A stretch of DNA of 9,061 nt. Origin: Bacteroidales bacterium GP2 (lineage in GTDB: Bacteria; Bacteroidota; Bacteroidia; Bacteroidales; Muribaculaceae). The stretch is from positions 4,538 to 13,598 of the forward strand of contig DAAJ01000095.1 in the NCBI GenBank assembly GCA_001701115.1, given 5' to 3'. Positions within the stretch are counted from its first letter, which is position 1. Each line of letters starts with the position of its first letter. The position numbers were made by a program, and so were the translations under genes. Below, in pieces: positions 1 to 6,292 of this stretch. The notes under the pieces are model-generated. The model was not told where the DNA came from and searched no databases. It saw only the letters and a program-made list of their open reading frames with translations.

Positions 1-1586
1 CATTTACCAGATTTAAACGCACCTCTGAAACGACCGTCAGTGATGAGTGCGCACTGCTTGCCGAGATGCTTGCTCTTGATGTAGCTCGTAGGGTAAAGCA
101 TCTCCTGCATGCCGGGACCGCCCTTGGGTCCCTCGTAGGTAATCACCACAACATCACCCGCTTTCACCTTGTCGCGCAGGATGCCGTCAACAGCATCCTC
201 CTGCGAGGTGAACACCTTTGCTGGACCGCTGAACTTGAAAATGCTCTCATCCACTCCGGCGGTTTTGACCACGCAGCCGTCAAGGGCGATATTGCCTCTG
301 AGCACGGCAAGACCGCCGTCCTTCACGTAGGCGTGCTCCATGTCGCGGATGCACCCCTTCTCGCGGTCAGTGTCGAGAGAGCCGTAATATGACATCTGCG
401 AAGCCATTTTAGTGGTATGTTTCTCGCCCGGAGCGCTGCGCCACAGCTCGTCAGCCTCGTCAGTGTAATGCTTGCCGCCGATAGCCCATTTCTCAATTGC
501 CTCCTTGAGGGTGAGACCGTCCACCCGGTTTACGGCGGTGTCAACCAGACCATTGTCCGCAAGCACCTTCATTATTGAAAGAATGCCCCCGGCGCGGTTG
601 ACATCCTGGATATGGTAGTGGGAATTGGGAGCCACCTTGCATAGCACCGGAGTGCGGCGGCTAAGCGCGTCGATATCGGCGATAGTGAAATCCGCCCCCG
701 CCTCATTGGCAATGGCAAGAAGGTGCAGCACCGTGTTTGTGCTTCCACCCATAGCAATGTCGAGCGTCATGGCATTCAGCATTGCATTGCGGCTGGCAAT
801 CGAGCGCGGGAGAACGCTCTCGTCGCCGTCGCGGTAATACTTGTAAGTGTTTTCAACTATCTTCGCCGCAGCTTTGCGAAAAAGCTCCAGGCGGTTTATG
901 TGGGTAGCGACAACTGTGCCGTTGCCCGGCAGCGCAAGACCGATAGCCTCATTCAGGGAATTCATCGAATTAGCCGTGAACATTCCCGAGCAAGAGCCGC
1001 AAGTAGGGCAGCCATGCTTCTCAAGAAGCTCAACCGCCTCGTCGCTCACGCTCTCATCTGCCGCATCAACCATGATGTCGATGAGGTCAAGGTGCCTGTC
1101 GCCGAGTTTTCCCGCCTCCATAGGTCCGCCGCTCACAAATATAGCGGGGATATTCAGGCGCATTGCCGCCATGAGCATGCCGGGAGTCACCTTGTCGCAA
1201 TTGGAAATGCATACCATAGCGTCAGCCTTGTGCGCGTTCACCATATATTCCACCGAATCAGCAATGAGGTCACGCGAAGGCAGGGAATAAAGCATTCCGT
1301 CATGCCCCATTGCAATTCCGTCGTCAATCGCAATAGTATTGAACTCGGCGGCAAAGCAACCGAGCTTCTCAATCTCCTCCTTTACAATCTGTCCTATTTC
1401 ATGAAGGTGCGTGTGCCCCGGCACAAACTGGGTGAAAGAGTTCACGATGGCAATAATCGGTTTGCCTATCTGGTTCTCCTTCATGCCATTGGCTCTCCAT
1501 AGCGCACGGGCGCCAGCCATACGTCTTCCGGCGGTGCTTGCTTCCGAGCGGAGCCGGTTTTTGAACTGCGTCATATCAACATTCAT
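1..1586 (-). CDS. ilvD: Dihydroxy-acid dehydratase IlvD, 3' end cut by the window edge
   Basis: Cytoplasmic Fe-S enzyme that dehydrates 2,3-dihydroxy-isovalerate and 2,3-dihydroxy-3-methylvalerate to the keto acids of valine and isoleucine synthesis. Reading the minus strand from the ATG at 1586 gives 528 uninterrupted codons with the family landmarks in order: GRRMAGARALWRANGM (about 20-35), QFVPGHTHL (53-61), IDDGIAMGHDGM (87-98, metal-binding Asp), CISNCDKVTPGM (126-137, cluster Cys and active-site Lys), CPTCGSCSGMFTANSMN (193-209) and LPGNG (219-223). The family is usually about 600-620 residues, so roughly 75-90 C-terminal residues lie off the edge. An in-frame ATG at 1574 is an alternative start. 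No Shine-Dalgarno is seen, as is normal in Bacteroidetes. Odd point: the last residues read DGRF-RGAFKSGK where homologues have DGRF-SGGTSG (see findings). Identity is very secure; the integrity of the 3' end is not. Confidence 0.97.
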   Translation of the reverse strand, partial: MNVDMTQFKNRLRSEASTAGRRMAGARALWRANGMKENQIGKPIIAIVNSFTQFVPGHTHLHEIGQIVKEEIEKLGCFAAEFNTIAIDDGIAMGHDGMLYSLPSRDLIADSVEYMVNAHKADAMVCISNCDKVTPGMLMAAMRLNIPAIFVSGGPMEAGKLGDRHLDLIDIMVDAADESVSDEAVELLEKHGCPTCGSCSGMFTANSMNSLNEAIGLALPGNGTVVATHINRLELFRKAAAKIVENTYKYYRDGDESVLPRSIASRNAMLNAMTLDIAMGGSTNTVLHLLAIANEAGADFTIADIDALSRRTPVLCKVAPNSHYHIQDVNRAGGILSIMKVLADNGLVDTAVNRVDGLTLKEAIEKWAIGGKHYTDEADELWRSAPGEKHTTKMASQMSYYGSLDTDREKGCIRDMEHAYVKDGGLAVLRGNIALDGCVVKTAGVDESIFKFSGPAKVFTSQEDAVDGILRDKVKAGDVVVITYEGPKGGPGMQEMLYPTSYIKSKHLGKQCALITDGRFRGAFKSGK

Positions 1587-1631
1587 TATAAAAATCCACA
1601 ACCTTGACCGGGGTTTCCGGCTAAGGAAATG

Positions 1632-1663
1632 CAAAAGTAACGGCTAAAATCCCAAAAACCAAA
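1632..1663 (-). promoter_or_regulatory. Bacteroidetes-type promoter of ilvD
   Basis: Read on the minus strand, a -7 box TACTTTTG (1639-1632) fits the consensus TAnnTTTG, and a -33 TTTG (1663-1660) lies 20 bp upstream, the usual spacing for the primary sigma factor of Bacteroidetes. The start of transcription would fall near 1628, giving a leader of about 40 nt before the ATG at 1586. No leader peptide or attenuator is visible in that leader. A second TTTG (1656-1653) is too close to serve as the -33 box. Confidence 0.75.
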
Positions 1664-1674
1664 TATTTGCACAG

Positions 1675-1710
1675 AATAATGCGCTATGTGAAATCAAAAG
1701 CCGCATTATT
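1675..1710. repeat. Perfect 9-bp inverted repeat upstream of the ilvD promoter
   Basis: AATAATGCG (1675-1683) and CGCATTATT (1702-1710) are exact reverse complements separated by 18 bases. Relative to the predicted ilvD start near 1628 the element covers about -47 to -82, where an activator could bind. It also lies downstream of hepT on the minus strand, so it could be a transcript-end hairpin, although no T-run follows. Function is not known. Confidence 0.5.
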
Positions 1711-1741
1711 ATCGACAGAAATCCTTAATATTTATTCATCT

Positions 1742-1823
1742 GCCGCTGCGCCGTAGGGCGCACGGTTGCAGCGGTTCAAGCTCCGCAAGGAGCGTTGCAG
1801 TGCGAAGGAGAAAGCGGCTGTGT
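1742..1823 (+). repeat. Palindromic multi-hairpin intergenic repeat, copy A (short form)
   Basis: Shares with copy B (2586-2695) an identical 36-base core (1771-1806 here, 2615-2650 in B) and both ends. It can fold as a closed multi-arm structure: outer stem GCCGCT (1742-1747) with AGCGGC (1813-1818), a first arm GCGCC-GTAG-GGCGC (1748-1761), and a second arm GCTCC-GCAA-GGAGC (1780-1793) capped by a GNRA-type tetraloop and extended by CAA/TTG over one bulged G. Between core and right outer arm it has only GGAG, where copy B carries a further hairpin. It has no coding capacity. It resembles a REP/MITE-like element with no transposase in sight. Confidence 0.75.
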
Positions 1824-1833
1824 GAAATAGTGT

Positions 1834-1850
1834 ATGCCCTCCCGAGGCAT
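1834..1850 (-). terminator. Possible terminator hairpin directly after hepT
   Basis: ATGCC (1834-1838) pairs with GGCAT (1846-1850), with one extra wobble pair inside. The hairpin touches the hepT stop codon (1852-1850). No convincing T-run follows on the minus strand, so this is a weak call. Confidence 0.3.
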
Positions 1851-2194
1851 TACCCCTCATTCCCTAAAAGTTGCACTACTTCAGATTTAAGGATCGGCAG
1901 GTGATTGACTACGATAGCCCATATAAGTTCCGCTTTAAGACTGTCATAGCCGTGGATTAAGTAGTTGCGGGTATTGACTATGCGGCGTGCAGAAGTAATA
2001 GGTATATCGGGATTTATCTTTAATATACGGTTCATCGCTTCTCCAATAACTGCAATTTCCCATTGTGTAGCGCTCCGAAAACACTTGTCCGAACAAAATG
2101 CACTGAATTCAAATGGACGAGTACGGCAATATAGCTCTATATTAAATATGGAGTCCAGTATATCTGTAAGATGTTTTCGTATTGCCTCATCCAT
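1850..2194 (-). CDS. hepT: HepT-like HEPN RNase toxin (DUF86 family)
   Basis: 114-residue cytoplasmic protein, within the usual size range for HepT. The HEPN RNase signature RX4HXY is intact as RNYLIHGY, with Arg76, His81 and Tyr83. The preceding helix has EIAVIGEAMNRI (46-57), the conserved stretch typical of DUF86 proteins. In characterised HepT/MntA (type VII) pairs the toxin is a dimeric ribonuclease, and the partner adds AMP to the tyrosine of this motif to silence it; Tyr83 is the equivalent here. The ATG at 2194 overlaps the end of the nucleotidyltransferase gene by 8 bases (ATGGATGA contains this start and that stop), which implies translational coupling with antitoxin made first. The pair lies between two direct copies of an intergenic repeat, consistent with an accessory module. 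The family call is secure; RNase activity and target RNA are inferred. Confidence 0.9.
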   Translation of the reverse strand: MDEAIRKHLTDILDSIFNIELYCRTRPFEFSAFCSDKCFRSATQWEIAVIGEAMNRILKINPDIPITSARRIVNTRNYLIHGYDSLKAELIWAIVVNHLPILKSEVVQLLGNEG

Positions 2195-2486
2195 ATATCA
2201 ATAGTTTTGTAGAGTCAAGCTCTTTCTTGAAAATAGGATTTTTTATCGCGGTTTCGTCAATTAAATCAATCTTGCGTCCCAACAGACCCTGTAAATCCTC
2301 AATAAAGTCAAAAAAATTTACAAATAAATCAGGAATCTGTTCATAATGGAAAATTACAGAAAAATCCACATCGCTCTCATCGTTGAAGCGTGGGGTGAGT
2401 ATTGAACCGAAGACCCATAATTTGTCAACTCTGTACTTTTTGCACAGAGCCATTATTTTTTCTATGTTTATCTCTATGAGTTTCAT
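2187..2486 (-). CDS. mntA: MntA-like minimal nucleotidyltransferase antitoxin
   Basis: 99-residue cytoplasmic MNT-domain protein. It has the exact polymerase-beta-type signature GSX10DXD: Gly27-Ser28, then Asp39 and Asp41 in SDVDFSVIF. The likely third metal-binding acid is Asp74 in RKIDLID. All catalytic residues are therefore present, and the protein should be active. In the known system MntA uses ATP to put AMP on the HepT tyrosine and so neutralises it. It is the first gene of the two-gene operon and overlaps hepT by 8 bases. The ATG at 2486 follows a promoter whose -7 box ends only 13 bases upstream, so the mRNA leader would be about 10 nt with no Shine-Dalgarno. An ordinary DNA-binding antitoxin is excluded, since there is no such domain. 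Confidence 0.9.
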   Translation of the reverse strand: MKLIEINIEKIMALCKKYRVDKLWVFGSILTPRFNDESDVDFSVIFHYEQIPDLFVNFFDFIEDLQGLLGRKIDLIDETAIKNPIFKKELDSTKLLIYG

Positions 2487-2499
2487 TGAATTGGCTGTA

Positions 2500-2531
2500 C
2501 AAAGATAACTAATGCCATCTTATAATACAAA
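2500..2531 (-). promoter_or_regulatory. Bacteroidetes-type promoter of the mntA-hepT operon
   Basis: On the minus strand, a -7 box TATCTTTG (2507-2500) matches TAnnTTTG perfectly and a -33 TTTG (2531-2528) lies exactly 20 bp upstream. The -7 box is identical to that of the susC promoter. Transcription would start about 10 bases before the mntA ATG, giving an almost leaderless message. No inverted repeat overlaps the promoter, in line with post-translational rather than autoregulatory control. Confidence 0.75.
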
Positions 2532-2585
2532 TACCCGTTCCATTTTTATTTTAATCCTGTCTATCCCTTAGGAGCACGGGGCGCC

Positions 2586-2695
2586 GCCGCTGCGCCGGGG
2601 AGCGCACGGTTGATGCGGTTCAAGCTCCGCAAGGAGCGTTGCAGTGCGAAACCTCATGCAAGCGATAGTGCAGCATGAGGTTAAAGCGGCTGTGT
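2586..2695 (+). repeat. Palindromic multi-hairpin intergenic repeat, copy B (long form)
   Basis: Same orientation and same core as copy A (1742-1823). Outer stem GCCGCT (2586-2591) with AGCGGC (2685-2690); first arm TGCGC (2591-2595) with GCGCA (2602-2606); second arm GCTCC-GCAA-GGAGC (2624-2637). It differs from A by an added third arm: AACCTCATGC (2650-2659) pairs perfectly with GCATGAGGTT (2673-2682), and inside it the motif AAGCGATAGTGCA (2660-2672) can make a small GCG-ATAG-TGC hairpin. The first arm and this loop motif recur, nearly unchanged, in the repeats at 8852-9061. No protein coding is apparent. Confidence 0.75.
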
Positions 2696-2705
2696 AAAGT
2701 TGATT

Positions 2706-2739
2706 CCCGTAGCCACTGCATAACAAGCTATCGGGTTTT
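2706..2739 (+). terminator. Intrinsic terminator-like hairpin, + strand, no gene upstream on that strand
   Basis: CCCG-TAGC (2706-2713) pairs with GCTA-CGGG (2727-2730 and 2732-2735) over one bulged T, with a 13-base loop, and is followed by TTTT (2736-2739). The T-run gives it a + direction. The minus-strand side has no T-run. The only thing upstream on the + strand is repeat B, so it may end an unrecognised transcript. Confidence 0.55.
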
Positions 2740-2920
2740 CGTTACACCTATATTATAATACGCGCACGCACGCGAGGCGTAATCTTCCGAAAGTTAACAG
2801 AAAAAATTAACTGTTTCCCATCAAAAGCTGTATTTCCTTGCGTAATATATTGAATATTAGCCTTATACTTCATGTAAGTAATACGCCTCAAATGTTAAAA
2901 GTTAGAAAAAGTCCTTTTGA
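2740..2920. other. A/T-rich intergenic region upstream of the susC promoter
   Basis: No gene is seen. Small sequence patterns: a 16-bp alternating pyrimidine-purine run (2759-2774); an 8-bp inverted pair GAGGCGTA (2774-2781) and TACGCCTC (2882-2889); a direct repeat GCGTAAT (2777-2783 and 2840-2846); and AGTTAA/TTAACT around an A-run near 2795-2816. Some of these could be regulator sites for the Sus-like operon, but none is recognisable as a known operator. Confidence 0.4.
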
Positions 2921-2954
2921 TTTGTTGATATGCGAAAAAATATTAATATCTTTG
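2921..2954 (+). promoter_or_regulatory. Bacteroidetes-type promoter of the Sus-like operon
   Basis: A -7 box TATCTTTG (2947-2954) matches TAnnTTTG exactly. Upstream, TTTG (2921-2924) lies at a 22-bp spacing and TTG (2925-2927) at 19 bp; either could be the -33 element. Transcription would start near 2958, leaving a leader of about 128 nt. It is the only strong promoter seen ahead of the three-gene operon. Confidence 0.75.
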
Positions 2955-3085
2955 CGACTTCGTAAGGAATATCCTTGCCAACACAGTATGAAATATAGTT
3001 GCCGTGACGCTTGATATAAGCCTCCCGGTGGCATTTGGAAAAAGCGAATTGAAGTAATTCACTATATGTCTAATTATTTTTTAGT
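2955..3085 (+). promoter_or_regulatory. Long, foldable 5' leader of the susC-like gene
   Basis: The transcribed leader contains three possible hairpins: GTAAGGA-ATA-TCCTTGC (2962-2978); a two-part stem with TGCCGT (3000-3005) against GTGGCA (3028-3033), enclosing GCTT-GATAT-AAGC (3009-3021); and GAATT-GAAGT-AATTC (3046-3060). The last 25 bases before the ATG are A/T-rich with no Shine-Dalgarno. No known riboswitch class is recognised. A regulatory leader or small-RNA target is plausible, because long susC leaders controlled after transcription are known in Bacteroides. Confidence 0.4.
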
Positions 3086-6000
3086 ATGAAAAAGTTTTTA
3101 TTATTGCTATTGACCGTGGCTACGTTCGCGATCGCGTCTGCGCAGACGCGTACCGTGACCGGTAAAGTCGTTGCTGCAGACGACTTTGAGCCCCTGGCAG
3201 GTGCAAGTGTCATGCCGATAGGCGGTGGCATGGGCACATCAACAAACAACGAGGGTGAGTTCACGCTCAAAGTAAATTCTGATGTGAAGAAACTCAGGAT
3301 CACTTACATCGGAATGACTACTCAGGAAGTGGAAATCACAGGTGAAAAACTCCTCGTCAAGATGGTATCTTCAGATACCAAACTGGATGAAGTAATGGTA
3401 GTCGCTTACGGCACAGCTAAAAAGTCGGAATATACCGGTGCTGCTTCTGTCGTCGACGCTTCTATTATTGAGGATCGTCTTGTTACAAACGTTACCAATG
3501 CTCTTAATGGTGTTGTAGCCGGTGTACAGACAATCAATTCAAATGGTCAGCCCGGTACTGGTTCTACAATCCGTATCCGTGGTGTAGGTTCTATCAATGC
3601 AAGCTCAACTCCTCTTTATGTGCTTGATGGCGTTCCCTATGATGGTGACATTGCAGCTCTTAACCCCAGTGATATTGAAAACATGACTGTCCTTAAAGAT
3701 GCTGCCGCTGCGGCTCTTTATGGTGCTCGTGGTGCTAACGGTGTCATCCTTATTAATACCAAACGTGGTAAACTGGGCAAAACAAAAGTAACACTCGATG
3801 CTAAATGGGGTGCTAACAGCCGTCAGATTAAAAACTATGATGTAATTGATAGCCCTGCTCAGTACTATGAACTTAGCTATATGGCTCAGTTCAATAATGC
3901 TCTTTATAATCTTGGTTATGATCGTGCGAGAGCACACACCTATGCTAACAGCCAGATGCTCTCTGCTTTAGGCTATCAGGTATTTACTGTGCCTCAGGGT
4001 GAGTTGCTCATTGGTGAGAATGGCAAGATCAACCCCAACGCTACCCTTGGTTATAAGTACGGCGACTACTACTTTACACCTGACAACTGGTCAGATGCTA
4101 CATTCCGTAACGGTCTCCGTCAGGAATACAACATGAGCATTTCAGGTGCAACAGACCGTTATAACTATTACTTTAACGGATCTTACACCAATGATGAGGG
4201 TGTTATCCAGAACTCAAGCTACGAGCGTATTTCAACCCGTTTGAGCGTGGATTATAAAGTTACAGACTGGTTTAAGATCGGAACAAACCTCAGCTATGCT
4301 TATGCGAAGAGTGATTATCCCCGCGATATGACATCAAGCTCTTCAACCAGTAACGGTAATGCGTTCTATGCTGCAAATGCTATGGCTCCTATTTATCCTA
4401 TTTATGTGCGTGATGCGTCAGGCGCAATTAAATATGATGAGTCATACAACAAGCCTATCTATGACTACGGTGATTCAAAATCAACACCCTGGCCCCGTCC
4501 TATCATTACTAACGGTAACCCTGCCGGTCAGCTCATCTATGACTCGCGTGAATATCTTACCGACCTCTTCAACGGCAAATGGTTCGTTCAGCTCACACCG
4601 ATCAATGGTCTTACCCTTACCGGAACTATAGGTTATTCATTAGACAATACTCGTTACCACATGGTGCTCAGTGGTGTTTATGGTCAGTTTACCACACAGG
4701 GCGGTAACGCTACTCAGGAATCTGACAGAACTTCTGGATTCACAATGCAGGGTATCGCGAACTATAAACATACCTTTGGCGATGTGCATAACATGGAGCT
4801 TATGGTCGGTTATGAAAGCTACGACTATAGAAACGAGTATGTTGAAGGCACTGGTATGGGACTCTACAACCCGTTCTCATGGGCAATCAACAACACTCTT
4901 ATGAATGATGCCCGCAGAGGTTACGGTGCTGCTACAGAATACTCTACACGTGGTATTTTCGGTCAGGTGAATTACAACTATGATTCCCGTTACTTCATTA
5001 CCGGTATGTATCGCCGTGATGCTTCCTCTCGTTTTGCTCCCAAACACCGTTGGGGTAACTTCTTCTCTGTGTCTGGTGCATGGAACCTCGCCAACGAGGC
5101 ATTCCTCAGAGACCAAAGCGAATGGCTCAACCAGCTCAAGCTCCGCGCATCTTTCGGTCAGCAGGGTAACGACAATATCGGAAACTATTATGCTTATCTT
5201 GACCAATACGCAATCAGCGGTGCTACAAGCTGGAGTGATGGTGAACTCTCATATAAGGGTAATCCCGACATCACTTGGGAAACATCTAACTCATTCAACG
5301 TTGGTGTTGACTACACTTTCTTGAAGGGTATGTTCACCGGTACATTGGAATACTTTAACCGTCAGACATCTGACATGCTTTACAATCGTCCTGTATCACC
5401 TTCTCTCGGTTACTCTTCAATTCCTATGAATGTGGGTTCTATGCGTAACAATGGTCTTGAACTTGAACTTACCTATACACCTATCAGGACAGACAATATC
5501 ACATGGTCTATCAACTTCAATGGCACATGGATTAACAATAAGGTGCTTAAACTTGCTCCTGAACTTGATGGAGAATGGATTAGTGGAAGCCGTATCTACA
5601 GGGAAGGTGAATCAATGTACCAGTTGTACCTCGTTAAATATGCCGGTGTTGACCCTGCAAACGGTAAGGCTCTTTACTGGGGATGGGATTATGACAAAGA
5701 CGGTGAGAGGATTGAAGGTACTTATCATGTGAAATCCAATTATGACACGAAAGACCGTCAGAGCACAGGCAATATCTTCCCGAAACTTTATGGCGGTTTT
5801 GGAACAACACTTAATGCATACGGCTTTGACCTTGGAATTTCATTCAGCTATCAGGCAGGTGGTAAGATTGCAGACTCCGGCTACCAGTCATTCATGGGTT
5901 CAGGTTATTCATCTGACTATGGACATAACTGGCATAAGGATATCCTTCAGGCGTGGACTCCAGAAAATCCCTATACAAATGTTCCACGTCTCGATGCGGG

Positions 6001-6274
6001 AGATAGCTATTCATTCTCAAGATATACCACAGACAGAGTTCTTGTGTCAAGCAACTATCTCTCTCTGAATAATATTACTTTGGGTTACACTATACCTGTA
6101 AATACTACTCGTAAAATCGGTATCAATAATCTCCGAGTTTATGTTGCCGCAGATAATGTAGCTCTCTGGAGCGCACGTAAAGGTCTTGACCCCCGTCAGA
6201 GCTTCACATCCGCTACTACCTCTACATATACAGCCGTACGTTGTGTATCAGGCGGTTTGAAAATTGAATTTTAA
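3086..6274 (+). CDS. SusC/RagA-family TonB-dependent outer-membrane glycan transporter
   Basis: 1062-residue outer-membrane barrel that should import an oligosaccharide, or less often a peptide, using TonB energy, with the adjacent SusD as its lid. Order of parts: signal peptide 1-19, cleavage after AIASA; carboxypeptidase-regulatory-like beta domain about 22-90 (VTGKVVAADDFEPLAGASV, then LRITYIGM); TonB box DEVMVVAYGT (101-110); plug about 115-230 with TIRIRGVGS (161-169), PLYVLDGVPY (176-185) and the signature VLKDAAAAALYGARGANGVI (202-221); then a 22-strand-type barrel ending in GGLKIEF with terminal Phe. Length is normal. There is no N-terminal STN domain, so control by an ECF-sigma/anti-sigma partner is unlikely. 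The ATG at 3086 gives the complete signal peptide. It is first in the operon, 18 bases before the SusD gene. A GC-rich palindrome occupies its cleavage-site codons (3127-3150). Substrate is unknown. Confidence 0.97.
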   Translation: MKKFLLLLLTVATFAIASAQTRTVTGKVVAADDFEPLAGASVMPIGGGMGTSTNNEGEFTLKVNSDVKKLRITYIGMTTQEVEITGEKLLVKMVSSDTKLDEVMVVAYGTAKKSEYTGAASVVDASIIEDRLVTNVTNALNGVVAGVQTINSNGQPGTGSTIRIRGVGSINASSTPLYVLDGVPYDGDIAALNPSDIENMTVLKDAAAAALYGARGANGVILINTKRGKLGKTKVTLDAKWGANSRQIKNYDVIDSPAQYYELSYMAQFNNALYNLGYDRARAHTYANSQMLSALGYQVFTVPQGELLIGENGKINPNATLGYKYGDYYFTPDNWSDATFRNGLRQEYNMSISGATDRYNYYFNGSYTNDEGVIQNSSYERISTRLSVDYKVTDWFKIGTNLSYAYAKSDYPRDMTSSSSTSNGNAFYAANAMAPIYPIYVRDASGAIKYDESYNKPIYDYGDSKSTPWPRPIITNGNPAGQLIYDSREYLTDLFNGKWFVQLTPINGLTLTGTIGYSLDNTRYHMVLSGVYGQFTTQGGNATQESDRTSGFTMQGIANYKHTFGDVHNMELMVGYESYDYRNEYVEGTGMGLYNPFSWAINNTLMNDARRGYGAATEYSTRGIFGQVNYNYDSRYFITGMYRRDASSRFAPKHRWGNFFSVSGAWNLANEAFLRDQSEWLNQLKLRASFGQQGNDNIGNYYAYLDQYAISGATSWSDGELSYKGNPDITWETSNSFNVGVDYTFLKGMFTGTLEYFNRQTSDMLYNRPVSPSLGYSSIPMNVGSMRNNGLELELTYTPIRTDNITWSINFNGTWINNKVLKLAPELDGEWISGSRIYREGESMYQLYLVKYAGVDPANGKALYWGWDYDKDGERIEGTYHVKSNYDTKDRQSTGNIFPKLYGGFGTTLNAYGFDLGISFSYQAGGKIADSGYQSFMGSGYSSDYGHNWHKDILQAWTPENPYTNVPRLDAGDSYSFSRYTTDRVLVSSNYLSLNNITLGYTIPVNTTRKIGINNLRVYVAADNVALWSARKGLDPRQSFTSATTSTYTAVRCVSGGLKIEF
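3127..3150. repeat. Overlapping perfect palindromes in the SusC signal-peptide codons
   Basis: CGCGATCGCG (3127-3136) is a 10-bp perfect palindrome and CGCGTCTGCGCAGACGCG (3133-3150) is an 18-bp perfect palindrome; they overlap by CGCG. They span codons Ala15 to Arg22, around the cleavage site. In mRNA the larger would form a 7-bp G/C-rich stem with a 4-base loop. The GCG and ACG codons used here contrast with the GCT- and CGT-rich body of the gene. Confidence 0.85.
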
Positions 6275-6292
6275 TTCCAATAAGCTATAACA

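Noticed and set aside
723..1502. A 259-codon plus-strand open frame
   Set aside because: It lies entirely antisense to ilvD, whose minus-strand translation has all family motifs; the antisense product matches nothing recognisable.
1587..1631. Leader-peptide attenuator or T-box ahead of ilvD
   Set aside because: The predicted leader is about 40 nt and contains no run of branched-chain codons, no terminator pair and no T-box sequence.
1742..2740. Insertion sequence or composite transposon carrying the TA genes
   Set aside because: No transposase, no target-site duplication and no IS-type terminal inverted repeats are seen; the flanking elements are direct repeats of a small structured unit.
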